Part shown: positions 1 to 6,588 of the stretch, piece by piece
Layout of the letters: each line of letters starts with the position of its first letter
Position numbering within the stretch: position 1 is the first letter of the stretch
Source of the DNA: DYRG01 sp041161065
GTDB lineage: Bacteria; Pseudomonadota; Gammaproteobacteria; Beggiatoales; Beggiatoaceae
Direction: 5' to 3'
Assembly: GCA_041161065.1 (NCBI GenBank)
Contig: JBEAVE010000019.1
Span: forward strand, 1-24,309
DNA length: 24,309 nt
Position numbers and translations under genes: made by a program
Notes under the pieces: model-generated
What the model saw: only the letters and a program-made list of their open reading frames with translations
Told to the model about the DNA's origin: nothing
The model's database searches: none

Positions 1-125
1 TCCCGTTCTCTCTATAAAAACTATTACTTTTTTCCTCAAATCTATACTGTAACTCATCTCTTCTTCCTTCTTCACTTATAAAACTATAGCAAATTCTATC
101 TTTATAGGAATCTTACTATAATGGC
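1..125. other. AT-rich leader without a gene
   Basis: No coding frame of note is seen. The top strand is pyrimidine-rich and contains two similar AT-rich stretches near 12-27 and 76-88, both reading close to TATAAAACTAT. A perfect TATAAT lies at 117-122, but no convincing -35 box sits 16-18 bases upstream. If it were a -10 box, transcription would start at about the proposed GTG codon at 126. Confidence 0.4.
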
Positions 126-359
126 GTGAGCGTTGAAAAGCAGTGTCAAGCCCAATATGGTGAGACTTTTGTCGCCGTCATTAAAGAGCGTGGTGTGAAT
201 GGTTGGGTGTGTGTTGATAAAGCCCAACTTTCTAGAAACGTAAGTATCCAAGATGCCTGCAACGCTCAACATGGCGCAGGCTTAATTGCCAAGTTTAAGG
301 ACGAAAATGACCCTTATTCTTGGTATTGCGAAAAAACTCAAGAGGGAGGTAACAAATAA
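126..359 (+). CDS. Small duplicated Trp/Cys-motif protein, unknown function
   Basis: The 77-residue product is not assignable to a named family. It consists of two imperfect repeats of roughly 26-30 residues. The first runs from C7 with QCQAQYG to WVCV; the second runs from C44 with ACNAQHG to WYCE. Each has Cys, Gln-Tyr/His-Gly, a hydrophobic core and a closing Trp-x-Cys. Similar short motifs occur, from memory, in secreted bacterial proteins, but no signal peptide is present. The start is doubtful: the frame is open back to the TAG at 105-107, GTG 126 is the only usual start codon, and no ribosome-binding site is well spaced before it. An ATG at 121 in another frame stops after two codons. 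The gene may therefore be 5'-truncated or frameshifted. Its TAA overlaps the next ATG by one base. Confidence 0.5.
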   Translation: MSVEKQCQAQYGETFVAVIKERGVNGWVCVDKAQLSRNVSIQDACNAQHGAGLIAKFKDENDPYSWYCEKTQEGGNK

Positions 360-1027
360 TGGCTACATGCTCTCCTACTTCAAGCGGCAATTGGAGTAGC
401 GTTTCTTGGAGCTGCAGTCATGTGCCGACGACTGCTGATGATGTTTTTCTTTCACCCTTCGTCAGCATTAACCTTACCCTAGACGGATCGGTCACGGTGA
501 ACTCAATCGTGGTTGGTTCGTCTAGTACCCTCAACTTAGGCAGTTACACGCTGACACTCACTTCAACGACCAAACCTTTTGATATTTATAGCTCAATAGG
601 TGGAACTGGCACGATAAAGCTAATCGGTGATGCTGATATTGAAATAAGTGGTGGCTGTCAATCAGCGGCGCATACGATACCCAACCTGATTATGGGACCC
701 ATTACTGCACCAAGAACAGTCACTTTGGGGCATACTAGTTGCGAAGCGATCTTTCAGGTCAACGGTAATTTTATCAGCGGCTCAAGTGCAAGCGCGATGG
801 TGAGCTTTGCCAAAGGTCATGCAAACAGTAACATTACCAATTCTGTGACTTCGTATTGGTGCGCAAGCAATGGCGGGATTACTAATATTGATTGTCAGGC
901 AGGTGCGCCGCCCGCAACACCTCCTCCAATATCGGCGAGCGTGGAAAGCGATCTGGCTTTTGCGTTGACTTTCTTGGGGATTGTGTTAATCGCCGCGTTT
1001 AAATTACGAAAAGCGCGCAAAGCCTAA
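359..1027 (+). CDS. Thr/Ser-rich surface-like protein with C-terminal membrane anchor
   Basis: The 222-residue product is unknown. The body (1-190) is rich in Ser, Thr, Gly and short beta-prone stretches such as SVTVNSIVVGSSSTLNLG, which suggests a beta-solenoid or adhesin-like fold. Several Cys may form disulfides. A Pro-rich linker near 180-190 is followed by one hydrophobic segment (about 199-214) and a basic tail, KLRKARKA, the layout of C-terminal sorting signals, although no known sorting motif is visible. The N-terminus has no signal peptide and reads like the start of a mature domain. The start is well supported: GGAGG at 344-348 lies about 10 bases before ATG 359, and ATG overlaps the upstream stop as TAATG, so the two ORFs are probably co-translated. 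How it would be exported is unclear. Confidence 0.6.
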   Translation: MATCSPTSSGNWSSVSWSCSHVPTTADDVFLSPFVSINLTLDGSVTVNSIVVGSSSTLNLGSYTLTLTSTTKPFDIYSSIGGTGTIKLIGDADIEISGGCQSAAHTIPNLIMGPITAPRTVTLGHTSCEAIFQVNGNFISGSSASAMVSFAKGHANSNITNSVTSYWCASNGGITNIDCQAGAPPATPPPISASVESDLAFALTFLGIVLIAAFKLRKARKA

Positions 1028-1031
1028 CTAA

Positions 1032-1070
1032 AAGAAAACCCTTTCATTCAAACGAGTGGAAGGGTTTCTT
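1032..1070 (+). terminator. Hairpin terminator, copy 1 of an inverted dispersed repeat
   Basis: A 14-bp stem is formed by AAACCCTTTCATTC (1036-1049) and GAGTGGAAGGGTTT (1054-1067), with loop AAAC. Read on this strand it has two G-U pairs and no mismatch. It begins nine bases after the stop of the surface-like gene and lies before the convergent ferredoxin gene. The first 36 bases recur exactly, inverted, at 24274-24309. Confidence 0.75.
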
Positions 1071-1150
1071 GGTTGATAGTGGTACAAATGCGAGTAAAGT
1101 TTATAGCTAACTGATGGCACTCTCTTGCAATTCTCTGTACAAACAATATC

Positions 1151-1489
1151 TTAATGATGTTCAGAAGCCAAATTGAGCGTGTATTTGGGGATTTCAACGG
1201 TCAAATCTTCCTCGCCCACCACGCTTTGACAAGAAAGCCGCGATTCCATTTCTAACCCCCACGCTTTATCGAGCATATCCATTTCTAAATCGCTGGCTTC
1301 ATTCAAAGAATCTAATCCCCGCCGAATAATCACATGACAAGTCGTACAACTACAAGATTTCTCACAGGCGTGCTCAATTTCAATCCCATTTTCCAATGCA
1401 GCCTCACAAATAGTTGTTCCTCTTTCAACTTCTATTTCTACACCGTTTGGACATAACGTTGCGTGCGGTAAAAAAGTTATTTTAGGCAT
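1151..1489 (-). CDS. fdx: ISC-type [2Fe-2S] ferredoxin
   Basis: The 112-residue product matches E. coli Fdx closely, including MPKI, the NGIEIEHACEKSC region, MLDKAWGLE and ESRLSCQ. The cluster ligands are C42, C48, C51 and C87, the same positions as in E. coli. It is the adrenodoxin-type ferredoxin that gives electrons for Fe-S cluster assembly on the IscU scaffold in the cytoplasm. The ATG at 1489 was chosen because it gives the family N-terminus; the in-frame ATG at 1507 would add six residues and has no better ribosome-binding site. Unusually, iscS, iscU, hscB and hscA are not adjacent. The gene lies 32 bases downstream of a sensor kinase on the same strand and is probably read from it. 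Confidence 0.95.
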   Translation of the reverse strand: MPKITFLPHATLCPNGVEIEVERGTTICEAALENGIEIEHACEKSCSCTTCHVIIRRGLDSLNEASDLEMDMLDKAWGLEMESRLSCQSVVGEEDLTVEIPKYTLNLASEHH

Positions 1490-1521
1490 AAGACTCTTTC
1501 TTCCCATTAAAATGTATCAAA

Positions 1522-3534
1522 TTAAACGGCATCTTTACGAAAGGCAACAAAAAAAGTTGAACCCTTTCCTTGCTCACTATGACAACCAATCTTTGCGTGC
1601 ATCGTTTCAGCAAGTTTCTTCACAATAAATAAACCCAAACCAGTTGAATGTTCATCGCCTGTTGGTCGAGGACTTAAACGGGTAAATTTACCAAACAATT
1701 TTTGTTGATCTTCTACTGACAAACCCGGTCCTTGATCTTGTACTTCACAATAAATCAAATCCTGTTCCTCTCGCAATCGAACCCACGCTTGTCGCCCAAA
1801 AGGAGAATACTTCACCGCATTTGAAATCAGATTCTCTAAAATTTGGTGAGCAACATTATTATCAATCCACGACAAATAAGGGCGTTGTTCCGATTCAAAA
1901 TACAACTGAATTTGTTTTACTTCCGCCCGACTTTGATAATCCTCAACAACCGCTTTAACAATCGGTAATAAATCCCCTATTTTAGGTTCAATATTCATTT
2001 TACCTGCTTCAATTGCATTAACATCTAATAACGTTATAATTAATTGAAATATTTTATGTGAGGCGCGTTGAATTTTCTTTGCATAATCAATGATTTCTTT
2101 TCTATCCATATCACTGCCGTATTCGCTAATTTCTTCAGATAATCCTTTAATAGCGGATAATGGATTTTTCAAATCATGCGCGGCAATCCCTAGAAATTCA
2201 TTTTTATCTTGATTTAAGCGTTCTAATTGAACATTTTTCTCAGCAATATCGCGGGTTCTACGTTCAACTTTATCTTCTAAGGTTAAAAAGTATTCTTTTA
2301 ATTGCTCTGCCATACTACAAAAAGAATGTGATAATTGACCGACTTCATCTTCTCTAGCAAGCGGAATACACTCATGTTTCTCCCAACGTCCTAAAGCAAG
2401 TTCTTTAGCTGATTTGTTTAAGTGCAGTAATGGTTTTGTAATCCATTGTGAGGTTAATAAACCTGCGCCTAATGCTAAGAAAAGTGCAATCCCAACTAAC
2501 CATAATGTTAAATGTAAATTAGCCGTAATATCGCCGAGAAAATCCGCTTGCGGCACTACAACAACCACTAACAATCTCAATCCCCATTCATCATTTAAGG
2601 GCGTAACTTGTAGAAATTGCTTTTCACCCTGAAAAGTGAAATCCAGTTGATACGTTTTTTCTATTGCGATCAAATCACCAAATCTTTCTTCTAGAAATTG
2701 CGCAGTGCTTACAACTAAAGGATTATTGGATTCGTGCGCGGTAATCCGATGTGACGGTAAATTATAACCATCAGAAACCAGTAAATCTCCTTTAGAAGTT
2801 GCTAACAATAAACCCGACGGTTCTATAATAAATACTTGCCCAGTTTTTCCAACTTTCAAACTATTTAAGAAACTCTCAATTCCTGTTAATAATAATGCAC
2901 TTCCTACCACACCTTGTAATCGGTTTTCTTTATAAATGGGTTCTACGGCGGTGATTGCCAAGCCGCGCCCGCTCACGTCGGCGTACACGCCGCTCCAACC
3001 TGCGCGTCCTTTCTGAATTGCGGATTGAAACCAAGGGCGTTGTTGGGCGGCATAACCCGGAATTTGCTCAATTAACTCGGCGCGTCTTCCTATCTCGTTG
3101 CTCGCGTAGTAATTTAATGCGCCACCGGTTTCTGCGTCTTTAAGTGTTAATTCTAATTTTCCTTTAATTCGTCGCGCACCATACAAATCCCCTAAGGGTG
3201 TTCCAAAAAAGGTATTATTTAAAGCATCAAAACTACGCAACAAACCCCAAAAATAGGTTTCTCTTTCCATCGAATCTTCTATTTTTAAATTACCTGATAA
3301 TAACGCATTGCTCGTTAAACGATTTGTTAAGTGTGGTTGTGATAAAAAATTAGATAAATGTCCGCTGACTTTGGCTGTAATTTCTTCTCGTAATTGGCTA
3401 GCAACTTCCTTAACCGCTTTACTACTGCTTTGCCAAGATAAAAAACCAATCAACCCCGCGACTATCATTAACTGCAAAACAAACGGTACAACGAGCGTGA
3501 CGCGCAACGGAATTTTATGGAAAAATCGTAACAT
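1522..3534 (-). CDS. Membrane sensor histidine kinase (cache-HAMP-HisKA-HATPase)
   Basis: The 670-residue product is a sensor kinase. It has a first membrane helix (about 12-34) and a periplasmic double-cache-like sensor (about 40-335) with the typical RPWFQSA...GWSGVYAD stretch near 166-186. A second helix lies at about 341-361, followed by HAMP (about 362-415) and a short coiled coil. The HisKA domain has the phospho-acceptor H453 in FLGIAAHDLKNP. The ATPase domain shows the N box ENLISNAVKYS (N572), G1 box DQGPGLS, F box FGKFTRL and G2 box STGLGLFIVKKL. All catalytic parts look intact. No receiver domain or response regulator is in the window, so its partner is elsewhere. Cache domains commonly bind small organic ligands; the ligand here cannot be read. 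The start has AAAGGA upstream. Confidence 0.92.
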   Translation of the reverse strand: MLRFFHKIPLRVTLVVPFVLQLMIVAGLIGFLSWQSSSKAVKEVASQLREEITAKVSGHLSNFLSQPHLTNRLTSNALLSGNLKIEDSMERETYFWGLLRSFDALNNTFFGTPLGDLYGARRIKGKLELTLKDAETGGALNYYASNEIGRRAELIEQIPGYAAQQRPWFQSAIQKGRAGWSGVYADVSGRGLAITAVEPIYKENRLQGVVGSALLLTGIESFLNSLKVGKTGQVFIIEPSGLLLATSKGDLLVSDGYNLPSHRITAHESNNPLVVSTAQFLEERFGDLIAIEKTYQLDFTFQGEKQFLQVTPLNDEWGLRLLVVVVVPQADFLGDITANLHLTLWLVGIALFLALGAGLLTSQWITKPLLHLNKSAKELALGRWEKHECIPLAREDEVGQLSHSFCSMAEQLKEYFLTLEDKVERRTRDIAEKNVQLERLNQDKNEFLGIAAHDLKNPLSAIKGLSEEISEYGSDMDRKEIIDYAKKIQRASHKIFQLIITLLDVNAIEAGKMNIEPKIGDLLPIVKAVVEDYQSRAEVKQIQLYFESEQRPYLSWIDNNVAHQILENLISNAVKYSPFGRQAWVRLREEQDLIYCEVQDQGPGLSVEDQQKLFGKFTRLSPRPTGDEHSTGLGLFIVKKLAETMHAKIGCHSEQGKGSTFFVAFRKDAV

Positions 3535-3592
3535 ACATAGCTATCCTTTTAATGTTACAACGACATTCCTTAAAGAAAATTAGGCGTTTTTC

Positions 3593-4231
3593 TTAGCGCA
3601 ATAATTCTTTTAATGTCGTTAAACAATCAGTATTTTCATTGCAAATAAGCGGGGTGTGTGCAATCAATTGGGCGTGACTGCGTAGAAATACCGCTTCTAA
3701 GACTTTTCCTACTCCTGTAATACCTTTCAAATGCACTGGATAAATGGTACAATTCGCTTGCTGCGCTAACCATTTGATACCTGCTTTTAAGGGTTTATTT
3801 GTTTCACTGGGTAAAACAATTCGTCCTTGTGGAAACAGAGCAATAATTTCACCCTGTTGTAATGCCCGCAAAGCCGCTCTCAAAGCCACTTCAGGGCGAC
3901 TACTTCTATCAACTGGAATACACCCCATGCTCTTATACAAATATTTCAAAATTGGGTGACGATATTCCTCAATTGCAATCAAAAATCTTAAGGGTCTATT
4001 AGTGGCGCAAACCAATAACAACGGATCGAGTCCAGAAATATGATTGGCGGCTAAAATGGCTGCTCCCTGTTGCGGGAGAGAAACTTGCTCACTTTGAAAC
4101 CGATGATAAAACCGACACCACAACCGAACCCAACCATCAACTACCTTTAACCAGAAATGCTCCCATTGGGTTTGATGAGAAACATAGCCTATTAAAACAA
4201 AACCCATCAAAAATGAAATAAAATACCACAT
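3593..4231 (-). CDS. PlsC-like lysophospholipid acyltransferase
   Basis: The 212-residue product is a membrane-bound glycerolipid acyltransferase, probably acylating a lysophospholipid such as 1-acyl-glycerol-3-phosphate. It has an N-terminal hydrophobic segment (about 3-18), the catalytic NHxxxxD motif as NHISGLD (about 63-69), a GCIPVDR block typical of motif II, and FPQGRI in place of the usual FPEGTR. Some homologues have FPEGRI, so the Glu-to-Gln change is the main deviation. Its ATG overlaps the def stop by one base (TAATG), so it is translationally coupled to def. The substrate cannot be told from sequence. A 58-base gap separates it from the kinase gene downstream. Confidence 0.85.
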   Translation of the reverse strand: MWYFISFLMGFVLIGYVSHQTQWEHFWLKVVDGWVRLWCRFYHRFQSEQVSLPQQGAAILAANHISGLDPLLLVCATNRPLRFLIAIEEYRHPILKYLYKSMGCIPVDRSSRPEVALRAALRALQQGEIIALFPQGRIVLPSETNKPLKAGIKWLAQQANCTIYPVHLKGITGVGKVLEAVFLRSHAQLIAHTPLICNENTDCLTTLKELLR

Positions 4232-4740
4232 TATTTTTTCTGCTGATAAGTTTTGCGTTGAAATAAATCGTGACGACGACTGACTAATCGATCCAGAAAT
4301 AATAAACCATCTAAGTGATCTAATTCGTGTTGAACGGCACGGGCTTCGTAACCTTCCATTTCAAATTGTTGCAGTTCACCCCTTTCATTTTGAGCGGTTA
4401 ATTTGATATGGGTTGCTCGAATGACATTTCCCGTATAATCGGGGACTGACATACAACCTTCTCGTGCAATTTCAAAGCCTTCCCAATCGGTAATTTCAGG
4501 GTTAATTAACATCAAACGCCCATGATGTTTAGTGACTTTTTTGCCGCCAGAAACATCAATAATTGCGATGCGTTGAAATCGTCCAACTTGGGGAGCAGCA
4601 ATCCCTACACCGCCGGGTCCTGCGCGCATGGTTTCTTCTAAATGCGAGAGGAAGTTTCTCAATTCATCATCGAAATTTTCAACGGGTTGTGAAATCTGTT
4701 TTAAAAGTGGATCGGGGTAAGTTAAAAGCGATAAAATCAT
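4231..4740 (-). CDS. def: Peptide deformylase
   Basis: The 169-residue product removes the formyl group from the N-terminal methionine of new proteins, using a bound metal ion. All three family motifs are present: GGVGIAAPQ (43-51), EGCMSV (94-99, ligand C96) and QHELDH (137-142, ligands H138 and H142, catalytic E139). The length is normal. Unlike the common fmt-def pair, it sits between a GcvR-like ACT protein and an acyltransferase. Its ATG overlaps the upstream stop as ATGA (4 bases), and its stop overlaps the next ATG. A second deformylase paired with fmt may exist elsewhere, which is inference. Confidence 0.95.
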   Translation of the reverse strand: MILSLLTYPDPLLKQISQPVENFDDELRNFLSHLEETMRAGPGGVGIAAPQVGRFQRIAIIDVSGGKKVTKHHGRLMLINPEITDWEGFEIAREGCMSVPDYTGNVIRATHIKLTAQNERGELQQFEMEGYEARAVQHELDHLDGLLFLDRLVSRRHDLFQRKTYQQKK

Positions 4741-5267
4741 AAATCAAAAGTTTCTAGCGGAGAAAGGTTAATTTCGATATTTCCTTGCAGAGTTTCTTTC
4801 AATTTTTCTAAAGCCCGTTGCAAAGTTTCCATTCCCAAGGTTGCACTCCCTTCGATGTGCATAAAGTAGAAAGGTTTTTCATTTGAACCGCCAACGCCAG
4901 TTTCTAAATCCAAAATATTCAGACCTGCCGTTGCCAATTCTCCGGTGACTTGCGCGACGATGCCCGCTCGATCCGCGCCGTGCACGACAATTTTCACGTC
5001 AGGTTCGGGGTGCGGGTGCAATTCCCCTTCAATTTGGTCGAGATGTAAGTGCAAACCCAATTGATCGGCGGCGGGCTTTATCAATGAAATGAGTGCAGAT
5101 TCATCAAGTTGCGTATTGACCATCATCATCATGGTAAAATTTGTGCCCAATCTTAGCATCGACGCTTCGCCCAAATTGCAGCCGCCGCGATACAACGCAT
5201 TGGTGATTTGCCCCACGATCCCGACGCGATCTTGCCCGACCAACGCCAACATAAACCAGTTTTTCAT
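4737..5267 (-). CDS. GcvR-like double ACT-domain regulator
   Basis: The 176-residue product holds two ACT domains: residues about 4-75, starting LALVGQDRVGIVGQIT, and about 91-168, starting IVVHGADRAGIVAQVT. This is the layout of GcvR, which in E. coli binds glycine and counters the activator GcvA of the glycine-cleavage genes. No DNA-binding domain is present, so it would act by ligand or protein binding. An AGGAG lies about 8-9 bases before the ATG and overlaps the end of the upstream adaptor gene. Many proteobacteria carry GcvR paralogues of unknown role, so the exact function is uncertain. No gcv gene or gcvA is nearby. Confidence 0.82.
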   Translation of the reverse strand: MKNWFMLALVGQDRVGIVGQITNALYRGGCNLGEASMLRLGTNFTMMMMVNTQLDESALISLIKPAADQLGLHLHLDQIEGELHPHPEPDVKIVVHGADRAGIVAQVTGELATAGLNILDLETGVGGSNEKPFYFMHIEGSATLGMETLQRALEKLKETLQGNIEINLSPLETFDL

Positions 5268-5273
5268 CGGTTT

Positions 5274-6320
5274 TCACTCCTGTAAAATTTTAACACTTTG
5301 ATTTTCATGTAATTTATGTGTGCCGGCGGTGACAATCCACTGCCCCGCCTGCAAACCGCCCGTAATCGCCACTTTATCGTCCAAAAATTCGCCCACTTGA
5401 ACCGGCAACAATCGAGTTTTATGTTGAGAATCAATCACCCACACGGCAGGCTGCCCCTGTTGTTTGACCAGCGCACCGAGCGGCACGGGGATAATTTCCG
5501 ACGCATTTTGCGCCCATGTCACGGTCACACTGTTGCCCCATTGTAACCCACCGTCGGCGTTAAGCACGCGAATTTTAATCGGATAGGTGCGCGTGAGGGG
5601 ATCGGCTTGCGGCGATATTTCTCGAACGCTGCCTTGATAGGTTTTTGGCGCAGAATTCGACAACGTAATTTGCATTTCAAGTTGCGGTGTTATATGGCTC
5701 AACCGTTGTTCTGGAATTTGAATCACGACTTCGGTTTCGTCGGGGCGCGCAACTTTGAGAACGGGTTGCCCAATATTAACCACTTGTCCGCTTTCTGCCA
5801 GCGTTTCTAAAACAACCCCCTTAAAATCCGCTTGCAACGTCGCATAAGTCGCTTGGTTTTCAGCAATATTCAAAGCCACTTTCGTTTGTTTCAAATGCGC
5901 TTGAGAAACATTATAATGATTTAACGCGCTTTCATAATTATCTTTGCTGATGGTATTTTTAGAAAACAAATCTTTCGCCCGTTTCAAATCAATTGCGGCT
6001 TTGTCGACATCGGCTTGCGCGGCAGCAACTTGCGCACGGTTGTTTTGAATCGCCAAATCAAAATCCGTCGAATCTAAAACCGCCAATGTTTGTCCTTGCT
6101 TTACCATTTCTCCCACATTAACAACACGTTGCTTAATTTTTCCTGCCACTCGAAAACCCACTTCAACAACATAACGCGGTTTCACCACACCTGCATAACG
6201 CAAAGGTTGGCGAAGGGTAGAAACTTGCGCTTGCATCGCTCGAACAGGTTGAGGAACAGCATCGTCTGCTTTTACCACCGTTGAGAAACATAACAAACTC
6301 AATACGATCCTTAACATCAT
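5274..6320 (-). CDS. RND-type efflux periplasmic adaptor subunit, orphan
   Basis: The 348-residue product is a membrane-fusion (HlyD/AcrA-like) protein. It has a signal peptide (about 1-18, ending VVKA) and a lipoyl/barrel-like stretch VGEMVKQGQTLAVLDSTDF. A coiled-coil hairpin follows (about 85-155, rich in Ala, Gln, Lys and Asn). The second half of the lipoyl domain reads GVVLETLAESGQVVNIGQPVL, followed by beta-barrel and membrane-proximal domains. Such adaptors link an inner-membrane RND pump to an outer-membrane channel. No pump or channel gene follows; the next gene, six bases after its stop, is GcvR-like. The signal peptide shows no lipobox, so it is probably a soluble periplasmic protein. 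The partner pump may be encoded elsewhere. Confidence 0.88.
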   Translation of the reverse strand: MMLRIVLSLLCFSTVVKADDAVPQPVRAMQAQVSTLRQPLRYAGVVKPRYVVEVGFRVAGKIKQRVVNVGEMVKQGQTLAVLDSTDFDLAIQNNRAQVAAAQADVDKAAIDLKRAKDLFSKNTISKDNYESALNHYNVSQAHLKQTKVALNIAENQATYATLQADFKGVVLETLAESGQVVNIGQPVLKVARPDETEVVIQIPEQRLSHITPQLEMQITLSNSAPKTYQGSVREISPQADPLTRTYPIKIRVLNADGGLQWGNSVTVTWAQNASEIIPVPLGALVKQQGQPAVWVIDSQHKTRLLPVQVGEFLDDKVAITGGLQAGQWIVTAGTHKLHENQSVKILQE

Positions 6321-6350
6321 TAAAAAATCCTTTTTCTACGATAAAGCTAA

Positions 6351-6380
6351 ATTATAACGATAATAATGCGCTCACCACAA
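6351..6380 (-). promoter_or_regulatory. Putative sigma70 promoter for the minus-strand run
   Basis: Reading leftwards, TTGTGG (6380-6375) is followed 18 bases later by a perfect TATAAT (6356-6351), about 30 bases before the adaptor ATG. The -10 box is strong and the -35 box weak. Confidence 0.45.
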
Positions 6381-6480
6381 ATAAGAAAAATAACCCTCTT
6401 TTCAAAAAAACCTTCCAATGTCGTTGTTTGTTGAAATTCCCCTTATAGATTGTCACAAAAACAACTAGAAATAAGTGGTT

Positions 6481-6496
6481 TGTAGTTTTTGCGACA
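6481..6496 (+). promoter_or_regulatory. NifA upstream activator site
   Basis: TGT-AGTTTTTGCG-ACA is an exact match to the NifA-binding consensus TGT-N10-ACA. It lies about 80 bases upstream of the start of transcription expected from the sigma54 boxes at 6542-6557, the usual distance range. Confidence 0.8.
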
Positions 6497-6522
6497 AAAA
6501 TATTTTTCCATAATATCTTATA

Positions 6523-6535
6523 AATCAAATGATTA
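6523..6535 (+). promoter_or_regulatory. IHF-binding site
   Basis: AATCAAATGATTA fits the IHF consensus WATCAANNNNTTR at every position. It lies between the NifA site and the sigma54 promoter, where IHF bends DNA so that bound NifA can touch the polymerase. Confidence 0.7.
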
Positions 6536-6541
6536 ACAAAT

Positions 6542-6557
6542 TGGAACATGGGTTGCG
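6542..6557 (+). promoter_or_regulatory. Sigma54 (RpoN) promoter of the nifN operon
   Basis: TGGAAC-N5-TTGCG matches the -24/-12 consensus TGGCAC-N5-TTGCW, with the invariant GG (6543-6544) and GC (6555-6556) exactly 10 bases apart. Transcription should start near 6567, about 22 bases before the nifN ATG. Confidence 0.85.
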
Positions 6558-6588
6558 TTGTGGGATATAAACACGACGCGAGGTTCTT

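Noticed and set aside
2160..3583. Plus-strand ORFs inside the sensor kinase gene
   Set aside because: They are shadows of an intact 670-codon kinase frame with all catalytic motifs.
3573..3594. AT-only hairpin AAGAAAA/TTTTCTT between the acyltransferase and kinase genes
   Set aside because: The stem has no GC pairs and overlaps the acyltransferase stop, so it is too weak to call a terminator.
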